Shown: positions 37,690-49,949 of the stretch, one piece after another
Numbering within the stretch: position 1 is the first letter of the stretch
Layout of the letters: every line of letters begins with the position of its first letter
Assembly (NCBI GenBank): GCA_016801845.1
Contig: CM028913.1
Coordinates: forward strand, 23,650,065 to 23,714,064
Length of the DNA: 64,000 nucleotides
From: Polydactylus sextarius
Taxonomy: Eukaryota > Chordata > Actinopteri > Polynemidae
Direction of reading: 5' to 3'
Notes under the pieces: model-generated
Databases searched by the model: none
What the model was told of the DNA's origin: nothing
What the model saw: the letters and a program-made list of their open reading frames with translations, nothing else
Position numbers and translations under genes: made by a program

Positions 37690-40641
37690 TTGGCTTCCGG
37701 TTTATCTCAACAACTGTTATGATTAACGAACCGAACATTACACAATAGTCAAACATTTCATTCAATTCTCTAGATTAAATAAAGCGGGACCGAGTTAAAC
37801 AAACCGGCGCCGCCATTTTTGTTTTTTATTTTATTACTTTCAATTAAGATTCCAACGCTCGAGCGCAAAGTTCGTTTTCCTCGTCGACATGTTTCCCGTT
37901 TTACTCCTGAAATGAAACCATAAAACCTCTAAAACAGTCGTGTTTGTGATGTTTAATCTTTGTCCTCATCTTAAACGTGTGTTTCTACCTTTTCGTTCAC
38001 GTTTAAAATGAACTAATTAACCCTCGAGCTCACTCGGTACTCGCGAGACTTAGCTTCTAAATTTAGGCCACGACTTTGACACGAGCGGTCATTTAGCTCA
38101 ACTATACACGTCTTTAATTCATCTAACTATCAACTATATGTTGTGATGTAACATATAGATTATATTTAAGCTTAAAAAAACTAAATAAATTACAGGTCTT
38201 GGTGGTTTTATTGTTAAAATTAACCCTTAACTGTTCGTGCACAAGCTGGCTCGTATACAATAACGTTAGCCAACAAGAAAAATCAAAAAAGGAAAAAAAA
38301 AAAAATACAACAGCAGTTAGCATTAGCTTAAGTCTCGAGACGCTACTCACGTCACTCTTGATTGTAAAAGTTATAATCCCAGTTAAAGACTCCCGGTGAG
38401 GATGTTTGTTCTGTTTAGTTGTTTTATTTGTTTCTGCAGGTTTTCTTCCACTTCGTTGAATTTTTCTCTTCACTCCGGCTGCCAGGAAACGGCCGCCCCC
38501 CCCTCCGCCTCCTCCGCACCCCCCGCATCCAGCTTGCGGAATGTGAAGCTGCGTTCAGGACGATCGGAACAAAACAACTTCTACATCGATTAAACCAAAC
38601 CCGTTTTTTTATTGTTTTAATTCAACACATTTATAAACTAATACGCGCTAATTTATATATACATATATATATCACATATTCGCATTTACTGACACAAAAC
38701 CAGTAACAATTTATATCCATAATAAACGCATTTATTTAATTTGTATAAATTGAATATTTAAAAATCCGACATTCTCACAAGACTTGAACGCAACTTTCTT
38801 CTTTACGTGAGTCTTACTTAAATCGAAAGTTAATAAACGTCGGAAACGTCACGCGAAACAATGAAGAAAATAAACCCACATCCGTAAACATGTGTTAAGA
38901 GGTTATGACATTTCTGGTTATGTTATAATAATAAAACACACACACGCGTGTTTATATATTTATATTTTTAACCCTCATGAACCACCAGGTGTCATGACAT
39001 TCATATTTAAAGCTGTATAGAAACATGTGATTTAAGTGAATTAAGGCATTAAAATGTGGGTTTCTAAGTTATTTTAAGCCCTAACATGATAAAATAATAA
39101 TCAAATCATTATTTTGGGGTAAATCATGGTTCTGAGACCCGGGATTTGTCTTTTCCACTAGAGTTTAAGTCTTTTTTTTTTGTCTCTAAATGCATCACAG
39201 ATGTAAATAAAACTCATTTTGTCATGTTTTTGCATTGTAGCAAGACTAATAAATCATTATCCAGCATGCATCTTGTTACAGTCTGATTCCATCAAACCAA
39301 ATCAAATAAAAAGTGACCTGAACATCTTCTCCACTTGAGTTTTGGTCTTTTGTTTCTAAATCTCACATATAAAACAGGAGGAATAATTAAAGTTGAAGGT
39401 AAATTTTCCTTTTTATTTCACAAATTAAATGTTTGCATCATTGAATCATGCGTTTACAAAAAAAAAAAAAAATGCATCCGGGATGAGAAAGTTGATGCCC
39501 GTCGCATTAGAAAACATTTAATGTCAAAATTTTAAAAAGTTAAAACAGCTTTTACACCGTCCTTTTATCAAACTGGTATCAAGTAAAAAAAGCAACATTA
39601 AAGAATTAAGTATATATTTATATATATCTATATATATTTATAATAGACATTAAACATTAAATCTACAGAAAATAGGAAGAAAAAAAACAAATACAAACTG
39701 AGAATTATTGCTACCGTTTCCACTCATTTTGTTCTTTATACACAGTCCAACACGTTTGTTGGTCAAGTTTAAACATCCTGAAGCAACTGAAGCAGCACAC
39801 GTGGACAAGTTGTGTAGTAGTATAGTTTCACACATTAACACGAAAACACAAGGCTTTTTGTTTAGTTTTGTTTAAACTGTAAGGCTCCATAATAAATACA
39901 TAAATAGCATAATCATAATTTAAAAGGCACGTTAGGAAACTTTTTTTTCTTTCACATTCAACAATGTTTCTTCTTCCCTTCTGAGTTTTTGTTTACATGA
40001 GGTGCAATAATTTAATAAAAGGGAAGAAAAAGTGAGTGCTTTTTTTTTTTTTTTTTAAACCAGCTCCATCCAGCGTTTTTTGTCAAGAAATATATATTTA
40101 AAAAAGTATTTGAGGATGTCTAATCTATTAATCTAATCTCACTTCAAACAGTTATTTAATAAAAAAAAAAAACTATCCTATCAACTGCTTTATCTTTACC
40201 AAAACAAAGTGATGGTCCAAAACTATGAAATACTGAAAACTGCATGATGACATGTTAACATACTGTTCTCATGTGTCTGCAACCGTTTTGATTTTTATTT
40301 GTTTGTTCAATTGTTTTTGTTTTGTTTGCAAAAAATAAAATAAATAATCATGGGAAATAATCCTGATTATAATAATAATAATAATAAATATAAACACACA
40401 CGGCAGCGTTTGACATGAGGTCCAGTGAGTGTGCTTCAGTTAATATTAAATATTTTACTACTGAATAAATATTAAATATTAATATATATTCATTTGTTTT
40501 GTTATTTGTCTCCACACAATTTTTGCTGATTTTTCTTTCAGGTTCTTTGGTAGAAGAACTGTTAAAATAATAATAATAATTAATAATAATCAATAATCAG
40601 CTTCGTTGCTCTTTTCTTTGGTTGCAGTAGTTTTCCTGGTT
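37690..40641. other. Intergenic region grina / rbm24, including the rbm24 3' UTR
   Basis: The part nearest grina is CpG-rich and promoter-like to about 38.6 kb. The rest is AT-rich, with dispersed repeat G copy 2 (38965-39290) and, towards 40641, the probable long 3' UTR of rbm24. No supported coding frame. Confidence 0.5.
38965..39290. repeat. Dispersed repeat G, copy 2
   Basis: Direct-orientation relative of 36750-37040, with shared blocks over about 300 bp. Confidence 0.7.
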
Positions 40642-41820
40642 TTATTGCATGCGGTCTGTCTGCAGCTGCTGTGGTTGATACTGGCTGAAGGCGGCAGCAG
40701 CTGCAGCAGCTCCCGGGGTGGCGGCGGTAGCGAGCGGCTGCTGGACGGCGTATCCGTATCCGGCCGCGGTCATGTAGCTGGTCGGCGCCGGCGAGGCGGC
40801 GTACGGATACTGCTCGTACGCGGCTGCGGCGGCGGCCGCGGTGGCGGCGGCTGAATACTGAGCGTACGTCGCCCCGGTGTAGTCGAGGTACGGGGAGGAG
40901 GCAGCGGCGGCGGCAGCTGTCGCCGAAGCAGCAGACGGTTGAACGTGAGGGATCACGACGCTGGGTTGGACGAAGGCCTGAGGGTAGACGTAGTGAGCCG
41001 GGATCCTGCAGCACACAAAGACAAACAGGAGTCAAACAAAAACTTCAAACGCTCGTCTGTTCAATCAACGCTGAAACTACAAAAAAAAACTAAAATAAAA
41101 TGGTGGAAAAGTGAACAGCAGGCGCCACAAATACGTCAATCCAGTCCTCAGAACACAGCAAATCCATTCATTAACAACCGAAAAAGAAAAACCCCTACGT
41201 AGGAATGAAAAGTTAAGGAAGCAGCAAAAACCACAAAAGAAACACAAGCGCAGCTTTTAATTTTTAAGAGTAAAATTAACAAAATAAAATAAAGCACCTG
41301 AATTTGAAACACAGGAAGGCAGTAAAAACCAGCTCTACACCCAGTGTTTCACTAAAAATGCGAGCTGATCGCACAAAAAAAAACAACAAACACCACAACA
41401 TATCAAAGATAAGAAGTGGACATTTAATGTGTCCACGTACTGCCACATCAACACCACACATATACAGGCATGCCCACACATGTTAATATAGAAAATGCCC
41501 ACACATTAAAATAAAAAAACAGCGTCTTTTTTTATGTGGAGCAGCTCGTAAACGAGTGAATTATCTTTACAAAACGGCTGCTTGTGGTTGTTGTTGTCAG
41601 TTGTCCAGAGAACTTGGGTCCATTTAACTATTTCAAAAGACAAAAAACAAAAAATAAAAACAAGAGCAGTGATAATAATCTGTATTTACAGCAGATAGAG
41701 TAGAAGTAGATGGATATAAGGTTGAGTATCTGGGTGAATTTTGGTCTCTACTTTTAAAAAAACGTGTGTTAATTCGCCCTTGGTAAAAAAAAAAAAAAAT
41801 ATTGAGGATCAGGTGTGAAA

Positions 41821-41852
<32 letters not shown>

Positions 41853-43280
41853 GCCAACTTGACTGACAGGGGAGGCTGGGAACAGGCTATTTTCTGCTCC
41901 TCTTGTCATCTCCAAAGGGACAAGCTGATCCTTCTCCTTCAGTAACACATGGCAGGAGGCAACAGGTCGACTGGAAGAGACTGTAGCCGCTGAGTCGTCT
42001 CAGTGACTTTCCTGACTTTATTATTTATTCATTTAATCATCAGCAGAGCGAAGTTGTGCCGCCTGATTTTGTTACAAAGTGAGAAACATGAATCTGCCGC
42101 TGCACATAAAAGCTAGAAGTTGCATTTGTGTGTGTTTGTGTTTATATATTTACAAAATATGCTTTGACCTTGTTTCAATATCAACAGTTCAGAGCTAAAA
42201 GGGCACAGCTGACTTTAGCCACGTCGCCTCAACGAGTTGGGACCAACATTTTGTGGTTGAGAGCTAAATAAAGGTGCTTTGTAAATCACACAGGACACAT
42301 GGGTAATCCTCCTCCTCCCCCACCTCCCTTCATTCGTCCAAAAAGGCTTCGTGGGCCACATGGGCTCGGCACCACCTGTTGTCCGCAGCCGACAGAGCGA
42401 GCAAACGAGCGACTGACTGAACGAGCGAGGGAGAGGGCCAGCTAGCGGTGTCTGTCTGTGACATACATTATTAACGCTGTTGCAGAGTGACTCCCATTTT
42501 CCATGTGAATTTGAGAGGCCGCGCAAGATCAGTGTAGCGAACAGCTGCCGCCTGAGAGACCGGCTAAGATCTCAACTTCACATTTGTCTGGTCAGAAAAA
42601 CCGGTTGAAACTTATCGTACAACGAGTGCAGTTTCGGCTTTTAAATTTAACGTTAAAGTTATTATTATTGATATAAAAAGATGTTTTTTCTTTTGTAAAT
42701 GTAAGTAAAAGTGAAGGCAGTGGGTTAATAAATAAAGATAAAAAAAGAAGAAATAAACTCCAACATGCAAGCCAGTGTTTGTTCTGTTTTGTTGCAGGGG
42801 ATTAATATCTGACCCTCCGACAACAAAACACGATCGACTTGATGTTAACTACAAAAAAAAAAAAAAACTGAGGGGAAAAAAAAACAACACAAGCTAAAAG
42901 CACAAATCAGTCATTAAAAAACAAAAAAGGGAGAAAAGAAACAACACCCCATTGCAGAGTTACAACACAACTTCCTATCAAAACTCATAAAATCTGCACA
43001 AAAAAACAAAAAACTCCTGCAAACCCCCCGCCCCCTTCAACACCACCTCGCACACTGCATGTAGAAATAAGCACACAGTTAAGCTGAACACCACATCATA
43101 CTGGAAAAACAAGGCACACACACCAATCTCAATCTATAATCTATTGAAAAATGGAAAAAACAAAAGACTCCCATGCATCTAGTCACCATTTCAGGTTCGT
43201 TTGTGTATGTCAGAGTCTACAGGTAACACTTTAGCGCTCTGCCCAATGCAGACTCAGCTATTCCTCAAATCACCACCACC

Positions 43281-43314
<34 letters not shown>

Positions 43315-44274
43315 TCATGTCCCCTCATCTGCTATTTTAACCGTTACCGAGCCTGTCAGATCAGAGAGAGACAGACAACACATCAAGTCAAGTCCTGGAG
43401 TGACTGAGGACATTTTAAAAGAAAATGAAAAAGACAAAAAAAAAAAAAAAAAAAAGTTTCCTTCACAGTCAACGCCAAGCATGAGGAGCACATATCAGCA
43501 ATCAACATGTCCACATACAGGATTACACAATTTAAGATGATATCAACTCATTTATTCTACATTACAGACTGATTTTTTGTGAAAGAAATAAAAGATATAA
43601 GAAGGAAAAAATAAAAACGTCTTACCCGTACGGTCTTTGGATAAATGCTGGATGAATTTGAGGGACACCAAAAGCAAAACCTGGAATTTAAATTAAATAT
43701 TAGTAAACTTATTTATTAAATAACTACTTCTACTACTTTTATTTGCAGTATGAGCCCCTCACCTGGCTGTATGACCCGTGGTTTGGCTCCCAGGTAGGCC
43801 AGGTTCACATTGGCCTTCCTTCCATCTATAATGGGGTTTGGGTCTTTACAGGCGCGGTCAGCTGAGGCCCGGTCTGCCATGGTCACCTACAGGACGTCAA
43901 CAACAGCAACACTTTAATTCATTTAACCACATCAGAAAATGTAACTGTAGACTCATAGATGAGGATTAATTTCAGATTTCACATGTTTGTTTTTTTTGGC
44001 TACAGCTCCAACTATCCATGTTTCTAACGCGTGCGTGGCTGCTGTTACGCACGTGTTTACGTGACTTTAAAACTCACTAATTATCAACATGATGTTTACT
44101 TACGAAGCCATAACCTCTGGATTTGCCAGTTTGCCGGTCGGTGATGACCACAGCCTCCTCGATGTCTCCAAAAACCTCGAAATATTTCCTTAGACTCGAG
44201 TCCGTCGTGTGATACGGAAGCCCCCCAACGAAGATCTTGGTGAAGGTGGTGTCTTTCTGTGCCGAGTGCATCAT
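40642..44274 (-). CDS. rbm24: RNA-binding motif protein 24 (rbm24)
   Basis: Four exons in phase: 44104-44274 (ATG), 43763-43886, 43626-43680 and 40642-41005 (stop TAA), giving 237 residues, the family length. One RRM covers about residues 11-88, with RNP2 IFVGGLPY and RNP1 KSRGYGFV (the latter split by the first intron). The C-terminal half is Ala/Tyr/Pro-rich with polyalanine runs (PYLDYTGATYAQYSAAATAA) and ends QQLQTDRMQ. This C-terminus separates it from rbm38. Family role: binds GU-rich RNA and controls splicing, stability and translation in heart, skeletal muscle and sensory cells. The third intron is 2.6 kb. Paralogue a or b is not resolved. Confidence 0.96.
41827..41852. repeat. (CA)n microsatellite in rbm24 intron 3
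   Basis: About 13 CA dinucleotides. Not coding. Confidence 0.9.
43268..43318. repeat. (CAC)n(CAT)n trinucleotide tract in rbm24 intron 3
   Basis: CAC repeats pass into ATC/CAT repeats. Within the intron; no coding role supported. Confidence 0.85.
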
Positions 44275-45454
44275 TTATATATATGTATATATATATATAT
44301 TTATATGTGTGTGTGTGTAATGTTCAGGAAGTTTTTTAAGCTCTTATAAAGTAAAGAAAAACGCTTTAGATGTGTTGGGTTGAGGGAGAGTGTGGCGCGG
44401 ACAGGCAGGAGCCCCCTCCCCTCGGGTGGTAGAGTGACTGCGGGTCTGAGGGAGGAGGAGGAGGAGGAGGAGGAGGACAACACCTGTTAGTTTGTCGCGG
44501 GAGGTTACCCAGTTGTCACAGTGTAACACAGATATTTGACTCCACCCCAGATCCAGATCCAGATCCAGACCACCACGTTGCTGCTGCGTCCAGGATCCGC
44601 CCTGACGCACAGCTGCGTAACAGACGCAGAAAATGTGACAGAGAGAAACGTTTATTGATGTAAAATGGTGAACGCTTCTTTCACAGGTTGCACTTTTTTT
44701 TCTTTATAAATAAAACAAACCCTAACTTTTAAAAACTAGGAAACTAGTTTTTAAAACTGGATCCAGTTATGACCCAAAACACATCTGACCTTTGACATTG
44801 TTGTTTTACACTAAATCACTAAATCCAGTACAAAGAAGCAATAAGATGAAACAATAAGAACAATAATAAATAAATTAATCAGATGGCATAAATGCTGAGC
44901 TGACCAAGAACCAAATTAATATTCTGTTGTACAACCAGTGATGGAAGTAACGAATTACATCGACTCAAATTACTGTAATTTAGTAGTTTTTGGGTACTTT
45001 GACCAAAAATGACTCTTTTGGACTTTAATGAACATGTCAGAAACCAACAGAGGTGTGTGACATTTGATTAAACTCTTGTTTTCTACCGTTTCTTTACCAC
45101 TACTGAGTTAAACAGACGTAGTGTCATGTTGGTGAGGCTCCTGGCTGATGTTGAAAGAAATGTTCAGCCTTTTTAGTGACACAACAACACTGTTTACTTT
45201 GATGTTTTTGAGAAATCTGCACCAATCACTTAGTTTATCAGCCGCCAGGTCAGACTCACCGCTACCACCACATCTACACTAACATAGTGACCGTTTGTTT
45301 CTGACATTATATCAAAGACTCTAACTGTAGAATAAAGGTTCAAATGTGACTGGGTTCACCTTTAAAGTAATTGTGTACAAGATGCAGTAATAATTCATTT
45401 CAATTTCATTTGGATATATAATATAAAACATTTATTTCAAGGCAGTTTACAATG
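44275..45454. other. rbm24 upstream region
   Basis: An AT/TG-rich stretch lies directly upstream of the ATG, then a GGA-repeat (about 44450-44475) and a triple CCAGAT repeat (about 44548-44570). No gene is supported up to the SUN array. Confidence 0.5.
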
Positions 45455-46656
45455 TCATAAAATAGAAAAAGGCGACAGTTTCCACAGTGGACAGCAGATC
45501 CAGGCTGAAGACTGATTGTTTATGACCCTGAGGGACGAGAGGAGAGAGAGCAGCGTGTTAGTCGAAGGTGTCAGAAGGACGGATATTAAAATGGTGAAGA
45601 AAATGAGGAATATAAACTGAGACATGATGGTGTTTGAATACTTAAACATACGCTGAATGTTTGGATGGGGTCTCCTCCTTGACCATAAACAAACGACTCC
45701 AGTCAGGTCTCTTCTCTGTCCTGGTTCTCTATCCTGTAGACAGAGAACCTCTGAGGTCGGTGATGTCTCCTTTAAGATGTGACCCACTGTCACATTGGTG
45801 ACGATGACCAGGTGAGACAAGTGGATGGTGATCTGTCCTTTCTCACCTGGAAAAGCCCAGACTGACCTGGAACCAGCTGTGTGCGTCCCTGAAGAGAAAC
45901 AGAGGAAAAAAGTTTAGTTTAGATATTATGTTGTTTTTGTAGAAATCAGAAGTATAATATGATCAATTCACTGCAAAGATCAATCTGTGCTGGTTGTGAT
46001 ACATACCTGCAGAGTAACTGTCGGTTATTTAACTGGTCACATCTTCACTGGGATCCCAAAACACCTCATGTCGGGATCCTCACTGATATAAGTGTCTGAA
46101 TGAGACACTACCGTCGCTCCTAGAGACTCCAGAGCAAAGTCTGGCAGCCTGTCAGCCACAGGAAAGTAGATGTTCTCATCCTTCCTCAGCTGCTGCAACT
46201 TCATCTGGAGCCTGTGAATCTGTTGGTTGTGGTCGGTCTTGGGTCCAATGGGTCTAGTGGGTCTAAACGGTCTAAAGGGTCTAATGGGTCTAAAGGGTCT
46301 AGTGGGTCTAAAGGGAGGTAATGTAAGGTATGAAAGTTCAAAACAGAGAAAGAAAACCAGGACAAGAAACCCCAGCATGTTTCAGATGGACGTGGTGAAG
46401 CCACTGTTGTGTGTTAAGTCACTACGGTCATTACTGTCACTGCTAGCACTACTAGACCCCCTAACCCTGCTAAACCTGCTATAGTTACTGTTCCTGGTGG
46501 TTTGTGTGTCCAGAGTCTCAGTTTACACAATCAGTGTGGGGCTCTATTGTCTGATGGTCCTGGCTGATGGTCCTAGCTGGTGGTCTGGATTGATGGTCCA
46601 GGCTGATGGTCTCTGTATCTCGACACAGATGACGATTCCATCACCTTTTGAAAATT
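45455..46656 (-). pseudogene. SUN-domain gene unit 8 (end of array nearest rbm24), degenerate
   Basis: Order on the minus strand: exon A (ATG at 46639-46641, MESSSVSRYRD then about two copies of the 39-bp repeat), exon B (about 46007-46520: Ser-rich stretch, membrane segment MLGFLVLVFFLCF, seven RP triplets, coil QQIHRLQMKLQQLRKD, start of SUN DFALESLGATVV), exon C (to 45888, SUN core) and a terminal exon with its own ending. Lesions: a TGA before the membrane segment (CGA to TGA), a TGA after FGIPVKM, the shared 20-bp deletion in the SUN core, and loss of the usual exon C donor (GTGTAAGT changed to GTTTAAGT). SUN proteins normally span the inner nuclear membrane and bind KASH partners. This unit is unlikely to make one. 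Confidence 0.75.
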
Positions 46657-46749
46657 CTACAAATAAATTAGAGAAAAGGTTTAGAGTCCTGACGATGCTC
46701 AAAGAAGATAAAAACACGCATGTTACAATAAATTAAATACAATTACTTA

Positions 46750-48131
46750 CTTATGTAGTCGTTCTTTATATGACAACAATCTGCCCCCGTCAGGAGTGTA
46801 GTATCCTGAATCCAGGAGTCTGAGACTATGTCGGATTCATCTGGATTCCCCCAGTTACTCTCAACCTGCAGCCGGATGAAGCTGAAGACTGATTGTTTAT
46901 GACCCTGAGGGACGAGAGGAGAGAGAGCAGCGTGTTAGTCGAAGGTGTCAGAAGGACGGATGCTAAAATGGTGAAGAAAATGAGGAATATAAACTGAGAC
47001 ATGTTGGTGTTTGAATACTTACATGTACACTGAATGTCTGGATGGAGTCTCCTCCTTGACCATAAACAAACGACTCCAGTCAGGTCTCTTCTCCGTCCTG
47101 GTTCTCTATCCTGTAGACAGAGAACCTCTGAGGTCGGTGATGTCTCCTTTAAGATGTGACCCACTGTCACATTGGTGACGATGACCAGGTGAGACAAGTG
47201 GATGGTGATCTGTCCTTTCTCACCTGGAAAAGCCCAGACTGACCTGGAACCAGCTGTGTGCGTCCCTGAAGAGAAACAGAGGAAAAAAGTCAAGTTTAGA
47301 TATTATGTTGTTTTCATAGAAATCAGAAGTATAATATGTTAAATGCAAAGATCAATCTGTGCTGGTTGTGATACATACCTGCAGAGTAACTGTCTGTGTT
47401 TAACTGGTCACATCTTCACTGGGATCCCAAAACACCTCATGTCGGGATCCTCACTGATATAAGTGTCTGAATGAGACACTACCGTCGCTCCTAGAGACTC
47501 CAGAGCAAAGTCTGGCAGCCTGTCAGCCACAGGAAAGTAGATGTTCTCATCCTTCCTCAGCTGCTGCAACTTCATCTGGAGCCTGTGAATCTGTTGGTTG
47601 TGGTTGGTCTTGGGTCCAATGGGTCTAGTGGGTCTAAACGGTCTAAAAGGTCTAATGGGTCTAAAGGGTCTAGTGGGTCTAAAGGGAGGTAATGTAAGGT
47701 ATGAAAGTTCAAAACAGAGAAAGAAAACCAGGACAAGAAACCCCAGCATGTTTCAGATGGACGTGGTGGAGCCACTGTTGTGTGTTAAGTCACTACTGTC
47801 ATTACTGTCACTGCTAGCACTACTAGACCCCCTAACCCTGCTAAACCTGCTATAGTTACTGTTCCTGGTGGTTTGTGTGTCCAGAGTCTCAGTTTACACA
47901 ATCAGTGTGGGGCTCTATTGTCTGATGGTCCCAGCTGGTGGTCTGGGTTGATGGTCCTGGCTGATGGTCCCAGCTGGTGGTCTGGGTTGATGGTCCTGGC
48001 TGATGGTCCCAGCTGGTGGTCTGGGTTGATGGTCCAGGCTGATGGTCCCAGCTGGTGGTCTGGGTTGATGGTCCTGGCTGATGGTCTCTGTATCTCGACA
48101 CAGATGACGATTCCATCGCCTTTTGAAAATT
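46750..48131 (-). pseudogene. SUN-domain gene unit 7, degenerate
   Basis: Layout as unit 8 and nearly identical by eye. Exon A starts at ATG 48114-48116 with about four copies of the 39-bp repeat. Exon B (about 47370-47890) has the membrane segment and seven RP triplets. Exon C is about 47035-47270. The last exon (about 46750-46905) fuses the SUN end SNWGNPDE to the coil sequence of the next copy. Lesions: TGA before the membrane segment, TGA after FGIPVKM, and the 20-bp deletion in the SUN core. Confidence 0.78.
47920..48090. repeat. 39-bp minisatellite, unit 7
   Basis: About four tandem periods of a 39-bp sequence (on + strand GGTCCCAGCTGGTGGTCTGG...). On the minus strand it reads DHQPGPSTQTTSW per period in the MESSS frame, but all frames are open, so openness is not evidence of coding. 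Confidence 0.9.
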
Positions 48132-48229
48132 CTACAAATAAATTAGAGAAAAGGTTTAGAGTCCTGACGATGCTCAAAGAAGATAAAAACACGCATGTTA
48201 CAATAAATGAAATACGATTACTTACTTTT

Positions 48230-49503
48230 GTAGTCGTTCTTTATATGACAACAATCTGCCCCCGTCAGGAGTGTAGTATCCTGAATCCAGGAGTCTGAGA
48301 CTATGTCGGATTCATCTGGATTCCCCCAGTTACTCTCAACCTGCAGCCGGATGAAGCTGAAGACTGATTGTTTATGACCCTGAGGGACGAGAGGAGAGAG
48401 AGCAGCGTGTTAGTCGAAGGTGTCAGAAGGACGGATATTAAAATGGTGAAGATAATGAGGAATATAAACTGAGACATGTTGGTGTTTGAATACTTACACG
48501 TACGCTGAATGTCTGGATGGAGTCTCCTCCTTGATCGTAAACAAACGACTCCAGTCGGGTCTCTTCTCCGTCCTGGTTCTCCATCCTGTAGACAGAGAAC
48601 CTCTGAGGGGCGCTGGTGATGCTGTCGGTCGGTGATGTCTCCTTTAAGATGTGACCCACTGTCACATTGGTGACGATGACCAGGTGAGACAAGTGGATGG
48701 TGATCTGTCCTTTCTCACCTGGAAAAGCCCAGACTGACCTGGAACCAGCTGTGTGCGTCCCTGAAGAGAAACAGAGGAAAAAAATGTTTAGTTTAAATAT
48801 TATGTTGTTTTTGTAGAAATCAGAATTATAATGTGATCAATTCACTGCAAAGATCAATCTGTGCTGGTTGTGATACATACCTGCAGAGTAACTGCCGGTT
48901 TTTTAACTGGTTGCATCTTCACTGGGATCCCAAAACACCTCATGTCGGGATCCTCACTGATATAAGTGTCTGAATGAGACACTACCGTCGCTCCTAGAGA
49001 CTCCAGAGCAAAGTCTGGCAGCCTGTCAGCCACAGGAAAGTAGATGTTCTCATCCTTCCTCAGCTGCTGCAACTTCATCTGGAGCCTGTGAATCTGTTGT
49101 TCTTTATAAGACAACAATCTGCCCCCGTCAGGAGTGTAGTTTCCTGAGTCCAGGAGTCTGAGATTTCGTCTCAACACTTGTGTTACTTAAAAGAGAGTTG
49201 AGAGTTAGTGACTAATTTATAATCTATTTTACAAACTTGAACAAAAGTATAACTTGTTTATATTGAAATGTGTTAAACTAAACTTAAACTAATCATCAAA
49301 AGAAATCCACATTTACTTTTTACAGTAGCAAAAGAAATGAAAATATGTTGAAAAATATTCCAAATTAATAATTCACAATCGACTGAATTTGTGATATCAT
49401 AAAATATAAATATTTTAAGTTTTGTTATAATTATTTAGAGAAATATAAGAGGAACAGGTAACTTACTGTTTGTGGTCAAAGATTTTGAAGAATGAAGTTG
49501 CAT
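48230..49503 (-). CDS. SUN-domain protein, unit 6: the only copy with a canonical SUN core (possibly functional)
   Basis: Exons: 49467-49503 (ATG, MQLHSSKSLTTN), 48881-49185, 48498-48760 and about 48230-48390. The first two join in phase, giving ITQVLRRNLRLLDSGNYTPD, GGRLLSYKEQQIHRLQMKL and DFALESLGATVVSHSDTYIS. Exon 3 has the full SUN core SRSVWAFPGEKGQ, HLVIVTNVTVGHILKE, SPTDSITSAPQRFSVY and ESFVYDQGGDSIQTFSV, and joins exon 4 (GHKQSVFSFIRLQVESNWG) in phase. There is no minisatellite, RP repeat or membrane segment. Two problems: exon 2 ends in phase 0 while exon 3 needs one more base, and the SUN end after SNWGNPDE is replaced by shifted coil sequence. It is therefore either a true gene with a structure I misread, or a pseudogene close to intact. 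Resembles SUN3/SPAG4/SUN5-type proteins. Confidence 0.6.
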
Positions 49504-49949
49504 TTTTACCCAAATGTCTCAGATTAGTTATTTCACCAGTAAGCAGCTGTGTAATATGCAAGATGATGTAGAGAACAGGTTATCTCATGGATAGAATGAG
49601 GACCCAAAGCTGAGGGCTTCTGTCCATCCTGTCGTGGTTTATTTCACTATATAACAACCTGCTGACACTATATTATCCCCTAGTTACATCTTAGCTGTGC
49701 AAAGTGATCCCACTAGATCTGGTTTGATCCGCTGATTAGAGCATCCATACGCGGCACAGAAGTCTGGCATCTTTTCAGCTTTGTCAGAAGCTTGTCTGCT
49801 GATAATATTGGTAGAATTTGTATTTGGGTACCAAAACCAGAATTTTTAAAATATCCAAGTACCTTGTATCATAGCTACATGTGTGGCGTTTTTAACAAAT
49901 CAAACCATTTGGAAATCAGTCAAAAATTTTGCAAATAATTCCACTTTGA

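Noticed and set aside
38396..38706. Overlapping + strand frames upstream of grina
   Set aside because: No splice support or family resemblance. They lie in the GC-rich promoter-like region.
42215..42526. 103-codon minus-strand frame in rbm24 intron 3
   Set aside because: There are no matching splice sites to rbm24 exons and no recognisable domain. The four known exons already give the full family length.
46240..46404. Minus-strand LDPLDPLD repeat frame
   Set aside because: Another frame of the same 9-bp tract. It is not joined to SUN sequence.
46826..47293. 155-codon minus-strand frame running from the SUN core through MSQFIFLIFFTI
   Set aside because: It is the frame created by the 20-bp deletion, reading through the intron past a clear donor (GTAAGT). 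The hydrophobic MSQFIFLIFFTI is intron sequence.
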